DNA of 64,000 bases, from assembly GCA_025201365.1 (NCBI GenBank), contig JAIXMF010000021.1, positions 248,001 through 312,000 on the forward strand, in the 5' to 3' direction. The DNA is from Syncephalis plumigaleata (taxonomy: Eukaryota; Zoopagomycota; Zoopagomycetes; Zoopagales; Piptocephalidaceae). Positions 52,101 through 64,000 of the stretch are shown piece after piece. The notes beneath the pieces are model-generated. The model did not search any database and was not told the origin of the DNA. It worked only from the letters and a program-made list of their open reading frames with translations. The position numbers were made by a program, and so were the translations under genes. Every line of letters begins with the position of its first letter. Positions within the stretch are counted from its first letter, which is position 1.

Positions 52101-53685
52101 TCCGGAAATAGCAAATGATCCATGTCCCGCCTTATCCTTACCAATGGCAACAACCCTAACCGAGGGATCAGTTACGGAGACACAACTCACATTGATGGTG
52201 GCGAATATTGGCACACAAGCACGCCTACAATTCTTTGCTGCCTATCCACTAGATGTAGTGGGTTCCGGATTATCGAACCCTATCATTGAATCGGGAGAAC
52301 AAGCGATCATTATACTGCAGGAAACGCTAGACCCTAGTCTATCGAGTAGTCAACCAATGGACACGGTGATTGCGGCACCATTATCAGGCATGCATCAACA
52401 AATCAGCCCAAGGCTCTAGATGGTTGTATGGTATTCATGCTGGAATTACCCGAGGATCAAACGCCATCATCGCCAGTTTACTTGTTGGTAGCATGGCGAG
52501 TGGCCATGGAGGCAGGCGACGAGAATTGCATGCAAGTGGCACTCATTCAAGATGCTAAGCAAAGTCTACCCATTGATGACGAGGAATGGGAGGAGTTCCT
52601 GTTGAAACTGGGTCAATCCGTCTATCAGCCTAACCAATCGGAAAAGCTATACTACAACGTAGAAGGAATACCGATGGGCATGCTAGCCAAGATGACACAC
52701 GGTGCAACGGCAACATTAAGCATTCGTCTTAAGAGTGGCGTAAGTAATTCGCTTGTTTAACTACGATTACAAATTACTTATCATTACTATCTTATCGATA
52801 TTACTATAGGATGGTGTATTAGCTGGTAATCCTGATATTACACTACAAGCACCAGGTACTTTAGATCAATGGGATATGGGTAAGTTACGAATAAAACGAT
52901 ATAGATAACGAGAATAACCATTATAATGCTATACTAGCTACTTCTCCATTACCAATGGATAGCAATATGATCTACGGCAATATGAGTGATAATGCAGGTC
53001 CATTCTCGCCATTATTGTCTAGTATTCATAATAGTTATAGTGCGACCACCTTCTTAACGGTTACCATTAACAATCGACACAACTCATTGATACTACGTCC
53101 ATCCGCCGTGTGTATGGTGGCAGGTAGTTGTGCCAGTCCACTTATTGACGATCTATTCCCGCAAGCGAGTAACAAGTTGGAAATCATGTCTGCCATGCGA
53201 CCAGTCACTTGCAGTGGACTAATTATGATGCAATTGTGCACTGAAGATGGCCTGGTTGTTGCGGGCGAGCCATACATGGTAATTGGCTGGGATATCGATC
53301 AGGAAATGGAGGAGCGTCACTTTTTCGCACGTATCTGTGACAATCCATACAAAAGCTCGAACGATGACTACGATACAGATGATCACACTCGCAACAATGG
53401 CAACAGTGGCAGCGGTAATGAAGCAACAGCAGCGAATATCATCGGTAGTGGCGATTTAGACGGTATTAAAACCGATCAAAAGACACTGAGGAAAACTGGA
53501 TGGCACGCACTGCACTTTTACAGAAAATGATGCATGGACGAGCACACGAGGCAGGCAGACGAGTGACAACCCGTTGCATCATTGCAGGCAACACACTGCC
53601 AGGTGATAGTCAACTAGCGGTGACTGCATTCATGTCTTCTGTAGGTGCACCTCGTTTGGAAGTTGATTTTGGTCGGGATGCGTAA
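49149..53685 (+). CDS. Unrecognised large protein with five internal repeats
   Basis: Seven exons (49149-49252, 49358-50821, 50881-50950, 51024-51783, 51846-52739, 52810-52879, 52938-53685) give about 1,370 residues. I do not recognise the family. A repeated pattern is visible five times: a strand such as FTIKINNQHQRLNLFNG or LTVTINNRHNSLILRPS, then a Gly/Ser turn, an I-x-P-x-x-x-x-G segment, an F/M-rich strand, and a strand like PCLIIAWRV, VYLLVAWRV, PYMVIGWDI, TIAILWRI or ELYLLIHWAL. Spacing is 200-320 residues. Low-complexity Ser/Asn/Thr linkers separate the units. No signal peptide or membrane helix. Frame changes near 50420, 52408 and 53505 look like base-call errors. The predicted all-beta repeats might be lectin- or cytolysin-like modules, but this is a guess. 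Confidence 0.6.
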
Positions 53686-54200
53686 CCCCGATTAGAGCGA
53701 TAGTAGTAATTATTTTGTATTTCCATCGTGTATTATTTCTTTATTTCAATTAATGCTTTCGTGTGAGTGCTACAAACAAGAATAAACATTTATGTTATCA
53801 TAGGTGATAGTCACACATTCAATCATTCATTTAGATGGGTGCTTGACTTGGCAGTATACACTCTCCATCTAGTAAATAGTAATCATGACTGAACTATATG
53901 CACACATGAGAGTGGATGCTGATGCTACTCAGCAAAGGCCACATGCTACACTCATCGTGGAACAGGTCGGTTCATACCGGTTTTAGTTCATCATGCGGTA
54001 TCAACGCCAATGCACGTTATAATGATGATAGCACTGACATCACTATATATTACGCGTTCTTCACCGTGTATTCCCTTCTTACAAGTCAAACGGTGTGCCA
54101 TCAATTATTTTATCTAGTCTTTTTGTTAGCTTACTAAAGTTGTTTTATCTTGCTAATATATATATCATCATCCCGTTTCTTATCAAAATAAGGAAACACT

Positions 54201-55537
54201 ATGACGGTAGATACTACCATTGAACATTGGCTGGTGCCATCCCATAGTAATTATGGGCAAATGAAATATACGCTTAGCGATGCCGACGATATTCCTGGTC
54301 CGCCCACGCATCGTTTATTCTTTTATAAAAACCATGAACGTAAAGAGAACTTTATGCCCACCGAGAAACTAGTTGATGCTCTTCGTAAAGTGATCGATCA
54401 GTATCCAGTGGTGGCTGGTCGTATGTCATTGCCAAAGATCAAGCGCTGGAGGTGCATCCATCCGAGAAAGGTGTCCACTATCGGGAGACACACTCCACTT
54501 ATGATATGTCTGCATTCGAACCGGATTGGTCACAAAGCAGTCTGCCACTTGAATGGGAGGCCATATCTAAGGAGGATTACGACCATGTACCGTGTGCCGT
54601 TCATGTAGTACGTCTTGCTAATAACTCGGGCATTGTTATTTGCCAATCGGGCAGTCATCTGATATCGGATGGTACCGGTTGGACGATGCTACTTAAAGCG
54701 TGGGCGACATTCGCTCGTGGCGAGATACCGCCACCACCATTAATTGATTATCAATTATTACGACTGGACTCGGAGGAGAGACACTTGGTGAAGATACCGA
54801 ATGCAAATACCGGTGATCGAGCGGCTGATTACGCGGGTAATACGGTTAATCACGCGTCGATTATCCGATTCAACGCGGACAGTCTAGCCAGGCTGAAACA
54901 AGTTGCGGTCGACTCGTTAAGCGAAGAGGAACGGCGTACTGGAGGATGGTTCTCGACGATCAATGTGCTTTGTGTCTTTCTGTGGCGTGTGATGCTACGC
55001 GTTCGACAAGTGCCTCATGACAAGATACTCGCCAATCATACAATTTCTAATATGCGTACACAACTGAACGACATACCCAGCCACTATTTCGGTAATGCCA
55101 TCGAATCGTGCGGGCTCATCATGCGTGTGGGCGATGTGTTGAACAATTCATTGGGAACGATTGCGCTAAAACTTCGTCAGGATCTTACTAATCCGGCCAT
55201 TACCAATGCTCGCGACTGGATTAGATGGGCCAACACCGATGGCAATGAATCGCTAATCTATCGCGGCAATCGTTGGTCGGTTACCGTGGACTTTCTAACA
55301 ACGGATTGGACGAAATTCAACTACTATGAACAAATGGATTTCGGCGAGGGTAATCCGGTGTGTGCACGACGCCTAGTGCATCCCAACATGGCCATTAGTA
55401 CGTTGCTCGAGACACCGCCATGCTCGCGACGCGGCAATGAACGTAGCATTGATGTATCGCTCATTACCGATGCCGATACCTATGACAAGTTAGTTGCAGA
55501 TAGTGAACTACTTGAATATGCCACTATTATTGGATAA
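54201..55537 (+). CDS. BAHD-family acyltransferase
   Basis: Single exon, about 445 residues, normal for the family. It starts MTVDTTIEHWLVPSHSNYGQ, followed by FMPTEKLVDALRKVIDQYPVVAGRM. The catalytic HxxxD is in SHLISDGTGWTML, and the DFGWG-type structural motif reads MDFGEGNPVCARR near the C-terminus. BAHD-type enzymes move acyl groups from CoA thioesters to alcohols or amines; fungal members include trichothecene acetyltransferases. The acceptor is unknown. One frame change near 54440 falls where a C run seems one base short. A second, more broken copy lies at 21082-22412. Confidence 0.85.
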
Positions 55538-56515
55538 TAAACTGTTGCACTATAGAATAGATTGCCTACGCGTATTTGTGTTTATAATTCGGTAACAACT
55601 ATGAACATTTATTAAAATGGGTACTTAATCGTACTTAACTGATCATCCATTTTAGGCCGTACTCTACAATAATATTTGTCCATCGTCCATAAATAATCCA
55701 CGTAAAAAAGAGAAAGAAATGCTGATATAGCTTTATTGTTATCATCACTAGTACTATTACTTGCTGTAGCAATAGTAATGTTGCTTGTTTCTCTTACGCT
55801 TATTTGTTCGATACTTCACTTTGAGAGGCTTCCATTTGTATGAAGCCACTTTTCGTACACACAAAAAGCACGGTTACGAGTACCTGCCAGAAATCCACAG
55901 GCCTGACTCTAGAAAAGGTTTGTTCAATGGTCTCAAACAGAAGCCAATCGTTATGTGCAGGCCAAGTGTCACGCATTTTTACAAAGTATCATTGTGTACC
56001 GAGTGCATTGTGCGCGCATGCATGTCTGTATCAGTGTATGCCTGTCTATCTATTGTGCGCCTTCTCTCTCTCTCTCTCTTTTGCTTCCTGGTTCTCGGTG
56101 TATTCCCGTACATTTTAGTGTGCTTGGCTACACACGCGCACAGCCTTGGAAGTTTTAGGGTTGGCATTATAAATAACCCAGTAGATTTCACATTGTGACA
56201 TTGCACATCCAGTGCCCGCGTTATTTCAAAACATTCTTGCCTTTCAACTATGCCATTATCGATGTTATAGCAATCGATATCAAGCAAGTTGTCCTACGGA
56301 TTCAGGCTCTCTTATCATTCCCCTTACTTTATATATTGCAAAGGTAAATTCACGCTATATCATCAATATTCCGCCATATTGGCACTTTATTTATTCTATT
56401 TTATTTTACTTCTTGTTATCTTTATCGTATACTAGATTTTTTTTGTTGATTAGTTAGTTTTGACTGCTAAACTATTGTCTTGTTATTGTTGCTATTCGTT
56501 TCAAGTTCAATCGAA
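55538..56515. other. Intergenic with CT repeat, no gene seen
   Basis: About 980 bases. A (CT)n tract sits at about 56062-56080. Overlapping short frames at 55785-56200 are Cys/Leu/Ser-rich and share no family features. Confidence 0.5.
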
Positions 56516-57894
56516 ATGGATTCTCCAGCAACACTTGTCTTGTCATCCACGGAGAAAGCAGTCGCATTTGTAGTTCCTATCGCTTTGTTCACCATTGACT
56601 TTGTCACTTTCTCGTATATTTGGTATTTTCGTTCGTATCCACCGCTAAAAGCCAAACACATACCATTGATGGGATTATTTCTGCTTGGTGAGTTTCTCTT
56701 CTGTGTGGAATAGATTGAAAGGAAGGATGATTCACGTTCACATGGCTAACTATTATTATTTATTGTTGTTCTACCGTTACACTGCTCTACAATCAATGCA
56801 GCATCATTACTATGGTGGTTCGGTACAATGGTAAGTAGAGGGAAATGGAAATGGAAAATGGGAAGCATCCTATAGGTTGATGTCAATTTCTATGCTTGGC
56901 AGTAGCAATGAATTATGCTCGTCTTTCCTCCCATTTAGTATGACGCGTGCTAACTATTCTATTCTACGCTGATTATATATCTAGCATGCAAATGGTCTAT
57001 TCGGGTTTAAAGGCATATGGAAGGCATGCGCTATATGGATGGGCAAGTATTAATCGCTAGAGTGCTTATTCGTGATGATTAATGACGATACTAACATTAC
57101 TCGTAGTCTGGTTACAATTCTGTTTTGGCGCAATGCTTGTGTTTGCGGTTTTCATTTATCGATTATACACGCTTAGAAGCATCTTCTTTCAGCTACGCAT
57201 TACAAAGTCACGTATAAACAGTATTCACGTCTTATTCTATCTTCTTCCAGTGCTATCCATGGGTATAGTAGCATCAGTGTTCCCGGAAATCAGTGTACGA
57301 CCGAATGGCCATGGCACCTGCAGTTTCAACAAATACTACAAGGGTGCTTGCCTCGCCTGGCTCGGTGTGGAATGTACCATTCTGTGCTATTTGTCATGGT
57401 CGCTAAGGAACATTAGAAAGACATTCAACGAATTCCGCGAATTATGCGCGGGTTGTATGTTCGCCATCATCTGTCTAATATGGAATGCGATTATACTCAT
57501 GCTACACTACCACACGACAAAATGGGGATTCTACTCGTTACTATTCGTGGCAAGTATAAACGTGTAACAACTAACGATAGTAATGATGATAGTCATGCTA
57601 ATACGCGATCATTAATAGGATCTTGCTACGTGCAACTTCTTCTACTGGTTAGTATTGGCTAAACCATTATATGGACATGTATTCCATCGAGCGGAATATC
57701 TCGACAATTTCTTGGCAGGTCTCGCTCAGGATACATGCACGACACTTCGAGTTGCCACTACGGGAAGACCGCGCGCCAACACCGGTGCTACACAAAATGC
57801 TGATGCATTGCAAGTGATGAAATCGTCAAAAAACTTAGTAGTTAGTATATATCAGCGTAGTATATCCGTGCCATTACACAACATGCACGAATGA
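56516..57894 (+). CDS. Seven-helix membrane protein, GPCR-like (fungal)
   Basis: Exons 56516-56687, 56802-56830, 56985-57042, 57107-57549 and 57619-57894 join to 326 codons with no frame break. Hydrophobic helices: VVPIALFTIDFVTFSYIWYF; then SYPPLKAKHIPLMGLFLL-ASLLWWFGTM; KGIWKACAIWMGVWLQFCFGAML; SIHVLFYLLPVLSMGIVAS; ACLAWLGVECTILCYLSW; AGCMFAIICLIWNAIILML; and FYSLLFVDLATCNFFYWLVL, followed by a YLDNFL tail. The PPLKAK loop and the NFFYWL...P...FHRAEYLD end resemble fungal seven-helix receptor-like proteins. Introns 3 and 4 both use GC donors. Ligand unknown. Confidence 0.68.
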
Positions 57895-58242
57895 ATAATT
57901 GGGATCGCTAATACTTAGTAGTATTAACATTTTATGGAACATGATGTAGCTGTATATTAGAATCAATAAATTATTATCATATCTAGTACATCATTCCGCG
58001 CTATTAGAGGAGTAATATGAAATAGAATATTTATTATTCACTAGTGACCGGCACTATTCAGGTAAGAGATATTCAAAGATAGCATGCGCCAATGAATGAT
58101 TAGATGAATTAGTCGTAGATTGACGGAATATACAAATCAGTTATGGTAATATGAGTTACGCGTACACAATCAATGTGTACTATGTGCGTGCGTGTGTGTT
58201 ATGATTGCTGCTTATTAACAATTGATTGGAGGTACGAGCAAA

Positions 58243-58713
58243 TTAAACCAATTTGGTATCGGTGGTAGCAGAGACAGTAATGGGAGTACCTGACGTCGGA
58301 CCAGAAGTAGTCTACAGATTCAAGTGGACAACAAGTAAAAGTGCGTTAATATTATGCTTATTATTATGAATGGTTTACAACAAAGAATGACTTACCACCG
58401 GGTAATCCCTAGAGTAACCGGGGAAAGAAGTACGAATCTTGTTCATATTAAGTGGGGCTGTTCGGATGGATGTGCCACAATAAATAGGTGAATCATACAT
58501 GTACACAATGGTAACAGCGTCCGTCAAGTTCTTGCTCTTAAGGAATGCCTTGAAAACATCCTCGACTGGGCTTGCGGCGTCAGGAGAGCAGAGAGAAGTC
58601 TTGAACTCCACTATGTAGGCACTCTTGGGGAGTATGATAGCAGCCATAGTTTGTTGCTGCAAAAGCAATGCGAGTACAAGGACAAGAAGGTAGGACCAGA
58701 TGTTGGACGACAT
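58243..58713 (-). CDS. Secreted stand-alone I9-like protease inhibitor
   Basis: Exons 58396-58713 and 58243-58311, about 128 residues. MSSNIWSYLLVLVLALLLQQ is a signal peptide. The body SAYIVEFKTSLCSPDAASPV ... VTIVYMYDSPIYCGTSIRTA ... IRTSFPGYSRDYPVV follows the order of the inhibitor I9 fold (the subtilisin propeptide domain), with two cysteines, and ends in a short Thr/Ser-rich tail. No protease domain follows. It could guard against self-digestion by secreted subtilases such as that at 39347-40533. Similarity is short, so confidence is moderate. Confidence 0.6.
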
Positions 58714-59274
58714 GGTATTGTGTTGCTGATATAATCCACAAATTTGATAGTGGCGAGAGAGAGAGAAAGAATAAGAGAAAGAAACGATACTTGATGCACA
58801 CCGGTGACTTGACTATTAACTAACGTACTACATACAATCTAGCGAAAGACATGCTTGTATTTATTAGCAATTCACGACTAGATCATTCGTTTATTTACTG
58901 CCTAATCCGTAATAACAAGCAACCATTATAGCGGTATTGGAGGAGTTGCTTTAAAGAAAAATGCACACGACTTGAAACGCAGTCAAATAATTCGAAACTT
59001 GAGCCGCTTTCCTTCGATATTAACTGATCGATTGTCATTGACGAATTGGTCGATTCAAGGTGTCACAAAATGGTTATTGTTATTCCCGGCGGTAATTGCT
59101 CCTAATTTACTTATTGCTAAATACAACTAATAACAAAAGTCTAATATTTTATATTCAAAATCAGTCTAGGATAGAAAGGAAATCCCTTTAGAACACATAC
59201 TGCCTAACATGTCAATAATATTTCCGTATTCGTATAGGCAAATGTTCATTAGTGGGAATAGCGGATAGAATTTC

Positions 59275-60685
59275 CTATTTACTTTCAAATGATGTCGACG
59301 AAGCGGTAGATGTAGATTCCGGCTTTTTCAACCATGAAGTCAGCGCGTTTACAGGTTTTGCCGACTTGATTACCGTTTTATTGGTGGCAGCAATAATAAT
59401 TCGAGTGGTCTCATTGTCTGCCGTATTACCAATAGTAGCAGCAGCAGCATCAGTTGTAGTAGCTTGTGTCATGGACCAATCCTTAATGTCTAATAAGAGC
59501 ATAATTGGTACGTGATCACTTGCGCCGTATGCCTCATCACGTATCTCCGAGGCTAGTACGCGTGGTAGAAGACGAGTACTCGCGATGAAATAGTCTAATC
59601 GCCATCCGACATACTTGGCACGACAATTGAATCGATACGAAAAGTAAGAGTAGCGCCTACTATTAGGATGTAAATGCGCCATACATCAACAAATTGACCT
59701 GTTGCCTCTGAAGTGATATCTTTATCGGCTAGCTCATTCGCTATATTGGAGGCGACATCCGGTGGAGGTGATATACCAAGAATATTGGACAATCCTACTC
59801 GTTCCTCATCGGTAAATCCGGCCGATCTATTATTATCGTAATGATGATGATGATGATGAGTACGAGTTACTTTACCGCTTTAAACAATCACACTTACCGA
59901 TGATTACTATCTGGTCGAGCAAGATCCATTTCATGATGACATACGTTGAGATCACCACACCAAATAACGGGCTTCTCCTTGTCTAATCGACGTAGATACT
60001 GTTGCATTGCTCTATCCCATCTCTGTCGTCTGTCGAGTCGTACGAGTTGACTACCAGCATTGGGAACGTAGCATGCCACTAGATAAAAGTGATCAAACTC
60101 TAATGTAATACTGCGTCCTTCCGTGCACTTTGCCTCGTCCGTTTCCGGTAATCCATAGGCGACACTTGATGGTTTTACGCGTGAAAAGATGGCAGTACCC
60201 GCTAAGGAAGAGAAAGAATCATGTTAGCAGTTATTCAATAGAATAAATAGAATAGATATACATACAGTAACCTTTCTGTACCGTACTACAAGCGAAATAC
60301 GTGTAAGTATAGCTTAATTGTGCTAAACCTGCTGCAGCCAAGGTTGTCGGTGTCGTTTGCAATTTCGTCTCCTGTAAACATATAATATCCGGCTGTTCTG
60401 CCAGTATATAATTGATCATACCCTTCTTGATGGAGGAGTTGAGCGAGCAGATATTCCAGGATACAATCTTTAACTGATCCTTCTCTGTCGGTTTATAGTG
60501 ATACGTGGTGGGCATTTCCTTTTGCGTTGGCGCACCTTCCTCCGGTCTCTCCTGGTTAGCACTCTTCTTGGCCGTAGGTCGTCGTTTAACCGCTGTCTCT
60601 GTTACATCCTGTAAAGGCGTTTGCCCAATCCTCCTCCACTGGTATTTACTGGTGTATCACTCGTTGAAGTGGGTGGACTCGACAT
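59275..60685 (-). CDS. AP endonuclease, exonuclease III/APE1 family
   Basis: Starts MSSPPTSTSDTPVNTSGG with a Lys/Arg-rich nuclear-type leader (VKRRPTAKKS). Catalytic blocks: LKIVSWNI, IICLQETKL (metal-binding Glu), VACYVPNAGSQLVRL, VIWCGDLNVCHHEMDLARP (Asp and Asn), GWRLDYFIAS and YGASDHVPIMLLLD (Asp-His pair). This is the full set for class II AP endonucleases, which cut DNA 5' of abasic sites in base excision repair. Introns near 60210 and 59850. Frame changes near 60625 and 59685. The last ~60 residues are a low-complexity tail with a TSWLKKPE motif, which could be a PIP-like or linker segment. Confidence 0.93.
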
Positions 60686-60934
60686 GTTGGTGACAGTTAC
60701 TGTGCGTGAATTTGACGTGCTAATAAAGCGTATCTACTAGACTGCCGTATGATATACTTGTTTAATGGAGGATAGCCTGTTTGAATACTCAGTCGACGTA
60801 TATAATCGTAACTACTCGAAGGTAATCGATAAAAGTAGTAAAACATAAAACAGGAGAGGAAAAAGAGCAATAACAGCTTTGTATTTTACTTCATTGATCG
60901 TGCACTTTGTTTTATTTACTATTATAATTTTCCT

Positions 60935-63742
60935 ATGAATGAGACTCGTCAATCACTTCCTGTCTATCCACTACGTGATGACTTGATTAAAGCCGTTAAA
61001 GACTATTCAGTACTAGTTGTTGTGGGAGAGACAGGTACTACTGCTACTATTAGTGGTGGTGGCTATTTACTAATAGTGAATAGCGCATCTATCTATATGG
61101 AATATTGTTTAGTAATTAACTATAATGACTAGGTTCTGGTAAAACAACGCAGATTCCACAGTATCTACTGGAGGAATTGCCGGATACTTGGCATATTGTA
61201 GTGACTCAACCAAGGTATGCAATAGTATCATGTAGAGATAGCTTATGTAAACATGTATTGTGATAATAGACGTATTGCTGCCACATCGGTGGCTAAACGT
61301 GTGGCCACTGAACAACAGGTAAAGCTAGGCGATGATCAGATTGGTTATACCATTCGATTTGATGATCGATCCACGTCAAGTACACGCTTACGCTACGTTA
61401 CTGATGGTGTTCTATTACGCGAGGCAACCAACGACTCGACACTATCACGCTACAGCGTGGTGATTGTCGATGAAGCACATGAACGATCACTTGATACGGA
61501 CGTGCTACTCGGACTACTGAAGCATGCACGAACCTCACGACCCGATCTACGTATACTGATCATGTCGGCCACACTAAATGTAAGCTACGCGATGATGTCA
61601 AATTGATTTATATACTATACGTCATATTAATCAGATTGATTACCGATGATATATGTCTCAATAATTAGGTGGAGAAGTTTTCCGATTTCTTTGATCATTG
61701 CCCGATCTTTAGTATTCCCGGTCGAGTGTATCCCGTGGAGATTCTCCATCATACGACGGCACGTTTAAGTCATCTACGTACATCATATGCTCAACGGGCA
61801 CTTGATACGGCAATTCACGTACATGAAACTGAACCATCCGGCGATATACTCTTGTTTCTTACGGGAAGACAAGAGATTGAACAAGCTTGCGCTGATCTAC
61901 GTGCACTTGCTCGTAAATATGAACGGGAACCAATGACTGATCATATGGATCTATTGGTGTATCCGTTGTACGCTGCACTAGATAGCTACGAGCAAGGTGC
62001 CATATTCGATCCACCTCCCAAAGGGAAGCGTAAGATTATTGTTGCCACTAATATTGCACAGGTAAGTAACTCAATTCTATTTTGTTTTATTTATCTAATA
62101 TTCATATGTGTACATATAATATATAGACATCAGTTACTATTCCAGGTATTCGGTGAGTATTAATAATAATTAGAAAATGGGATGCTTATACATTTTATTA
62201 GATATGTCGTTGATAGTGGATTTGTCAAGCAAAAGGTTTATGATCCACGAGTTGGTATGGACGCACTCTTAACGGTGCCGATTAGTCAGGCGGCAGCCAT
62301 GCAACGAGCAGGACGTGCAGGAAGGTAAATATAACGGGCTATATAACTGAATAGCTCTAATATGAATGTAATCCATTAGAACGCAAGGTGGTCGATGCTA
62401 TCGAATATATAGTAGGGATGAATTCGAAGCGATGGACAAGGAAACCATACCGGAGATACAGCGAAGCAATCTACTCGGTGTCACCCTTCATATGAAGCAT
62501 ATGGGTATTGATCAGCTGTTGGATTTCGAGTTTATTGACCCGCCACAAAGTCATCTACTTGTTAATGCGATGATACGTCTCTATATGTTGGAGGCACTCG
62601 ATGAAGACGGCAAATTAACTGATCTAGGCAAGGATATGGCCGCACTACCCGTATCACCCTTTTTATCGCGTGCTCTCGTGGCAGCATCCCGCCAATTCAA
62701 TTGTAGCGAGGAACTTGTAATTCTAGCGGCAATGCTATCGGTAGAAACGATCTTCCTTCAACCACGAGATGAAGACAAACGAGAGGAGGCGATCGAAATG
62801 CAGAAACAATTCTTTGATCCGAGCGGTGATCATTGCACGTTAATCAACGTCTATCTAGCATGGAGGGAATCCGATTACTCAAGATATTGGTGTCGCGAGC
62901 ATTATCTACGCTTGTCGGCATTGCAAGCAGCACGTAATATTCGTAAACAATTACGTGAAGTCATGCAACGAATACCATTACCGTTAACATGGTCAGATAC
63001 ATCAAGTATTACTAGAGTAACAAAGGTTAGTAATCATTATTACAAAATGTTATGAACTAGACAAATAACCTATATACGCATTACTGTTACTATCGTTTAG
63101 TCTACACCTATTTTACAAGCCATGTGTACGGCATATCATATGAATTTGGCAAAACGACATAATACACGATCATCCTGCTTCTATCATTTCCTACCCTCAG
63201 AGTCGACATCATCATCGACATCGACACCTACTCGTAAATCGACTCAAGAGCAATCGTCACTTGATGTACTACAAGATCAGTTGACTAAAAAGGGTGGCGG
63301 TTCTGTGGGTCTATACCTTAGTCCAACCTGTGCCTTGATCGATAAACTGAGTAGACGATCCTCGCATCTATCTCATCTTGAATGGTTGATATTCCATTCA
63401 GTCACATTGGGTACACAGGCTACCATGAATGTGTGCAGTCTAGTTGATCCGCATTGGGTTACCGCATCAAATACACGTAAATTATCATCTATTGATGTAG
63501 ATCGACTAGTGGGTAGGGTCCAACCAGTTAGTGACACCACTGCCACTACTATTACTACAGACACATCATCAGCATCATCATCGAACAAAGATAAAGGAAT
63601 CGAGACATTATCGAGTGATGTTAAATTGACGACAGTGACTGACGACACCAAGTCCAATGCTAATTTATTGGTACAAAAACGCAGAGAAGAAATGATTAAT
63701 GCGGCTCGGGAACGTTACCTTAAGCGGAAAAAGACAGCATGA
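60935..63742 (+). CDS. DEAH-box RNA helicase, DHX40-like
   Basis: About seven exons and no obvious frame break. Motifs: [21 protein letters not shown] (motif I, split by an intron), [45 protein letters not shown] (DEAH), [41 protein letters not shown] and [19 protein letters not shown], then winged-helix, ratchet and OB-fold parts ([30 protein letters not shown]). The short N-terminus and a C-terminus ending [14 protein letters not shown] are like DHX40 and unlike Prp22/Prp43. A Ser/Thr-rich insert precedes the tail. Probably an RNA-remodelling helicase of the nucleus. Confidence 0.85.
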
Positions 63743-63758
63743 ATTGTAGAATAAAAAG

Positions 63759-63793
63759 TTAAAGCATGTAGTCATCATCACTAATGATATCAG

Positions 63794-63832
<39 letters not shown>

Positions 63833-64000
63833 AGATATTATCCTCATTATAAACTAGTAATAACGAGTGAGCGATACCCTTTGATCGAGGCCATAAACTA
63901 CAACTATTATAAAGAGGTGGGATTACTTGGATTTGGTTGAAGCGTTGTCTCATTTGCTGTTGAAATGCATGTTGCTCCTCTTTGAGATGATCATTCCATT
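63759..64000 (-). CDS. 3' end of a gene running off the window
   Basis: An open minus frame from the window edge encodes WNDHLKEEQHAFQQQMRQRF then NQIQVIPPLYNSCSLWPRSK and ends with a Ser run (from an (ACT)n tract at 63794-63832) plus STDIISDDDYML. It is convergent with the DEAH helicase, 16 bases away. No family could be named from 80 residues. Confidence 0.45.

Noticed and set aside
51732-52214. 160-codon minus-strand frame
   Set aside because: Opposite-strand shadow of the repeat-protein linkers; no splice or family evidence.
63794-63832. (ACT)n tract as a CRISPR-like or satellite array
   Set aside because: Perfect trinucleotide microsatellite coding a Ser run; no spacers.

Overview
The window looks like nuclear DNA from an early-diverging fungus. 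Genes are dense and on both strands, and introns are short (about 50-90 nt, GTAAGT-type donors, TAG acceptors). The base composition is AT-rich. Gene content is fungal: a CRT10-type WD40 protein, a soluble fumarate reductase fused to cytochrome b5, a peroxisome-signal citrate synthase, a POT peptide transporter, a cytosolic-type thioredoxin reductase and a fungal-style seven-helix membrane protein. I cannot name the species.

Layout. 0-3.2 kb: a Ty3/gypsy LTR retrotransposon on the minus strand (pol part, gag, primer-binding site, one LTR), cut by the window edge and abutting the last three exons of a CYTH-domain gene. 3.8-9.7 kb: a three-finger CCCH protein, the CRT10-like gene and a secreted FAS1-like protein. 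10.5-15.4 kb: Msp1-type AAA ATPase and a cytochrome P450. 15.4-18.5 kb: gene-poor. 18.5-24.8 kb: fumarate reductase, a broken BAHD acyltransferase copy and the POT transporter. 26.8-38.3 kb: SR splicing factor, patatin-type lipase, citrate synthase, thioredoxin reductase and an Ayr1-like reductase. 39.3-44.1 kb: subtilisin and a DDX42-type helicase. 44.19-48.19 kb: a Fanzor (eukaryotic TnpB) gene inside 26-bp terminal inverted repeats flanked by TA. 49.1-64 kb: a large unrecognised protein with five repeats, a second BAHD enzyme, a seven-helix protein, a secreted I9 inhibitor, an AP endonuclease, a DEAH helicase and the 3' end of one more gene.

The most notable item is the Fanzor element: an RNA-guided nuclease family member carried by a 4.0-kb unit whose ends look like a Tc1/mariner transposon. 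The 26-bp ends match at 24 positions in inverted orientation, and I see no transposase inside. The best candidate for an undescribed protein family is the ~1,370-residue repeat protein at 49.1-53.7 kb.

A caution runs through the annotation. At least a dozen otherwise well-conserved genes are each interrupted by one or two single-base frame changes, mostly where a short C or G run is one base short. Other long multi-exon genes (CRT10-like, 907 codons; the seven-helix protein, 326 codons) are perfectly open. The simplest explanation is base-call error in the assembly, so single frame changes here should not be read as pseudogenes without read support. The window also has an unusual number of GC-AG introns.
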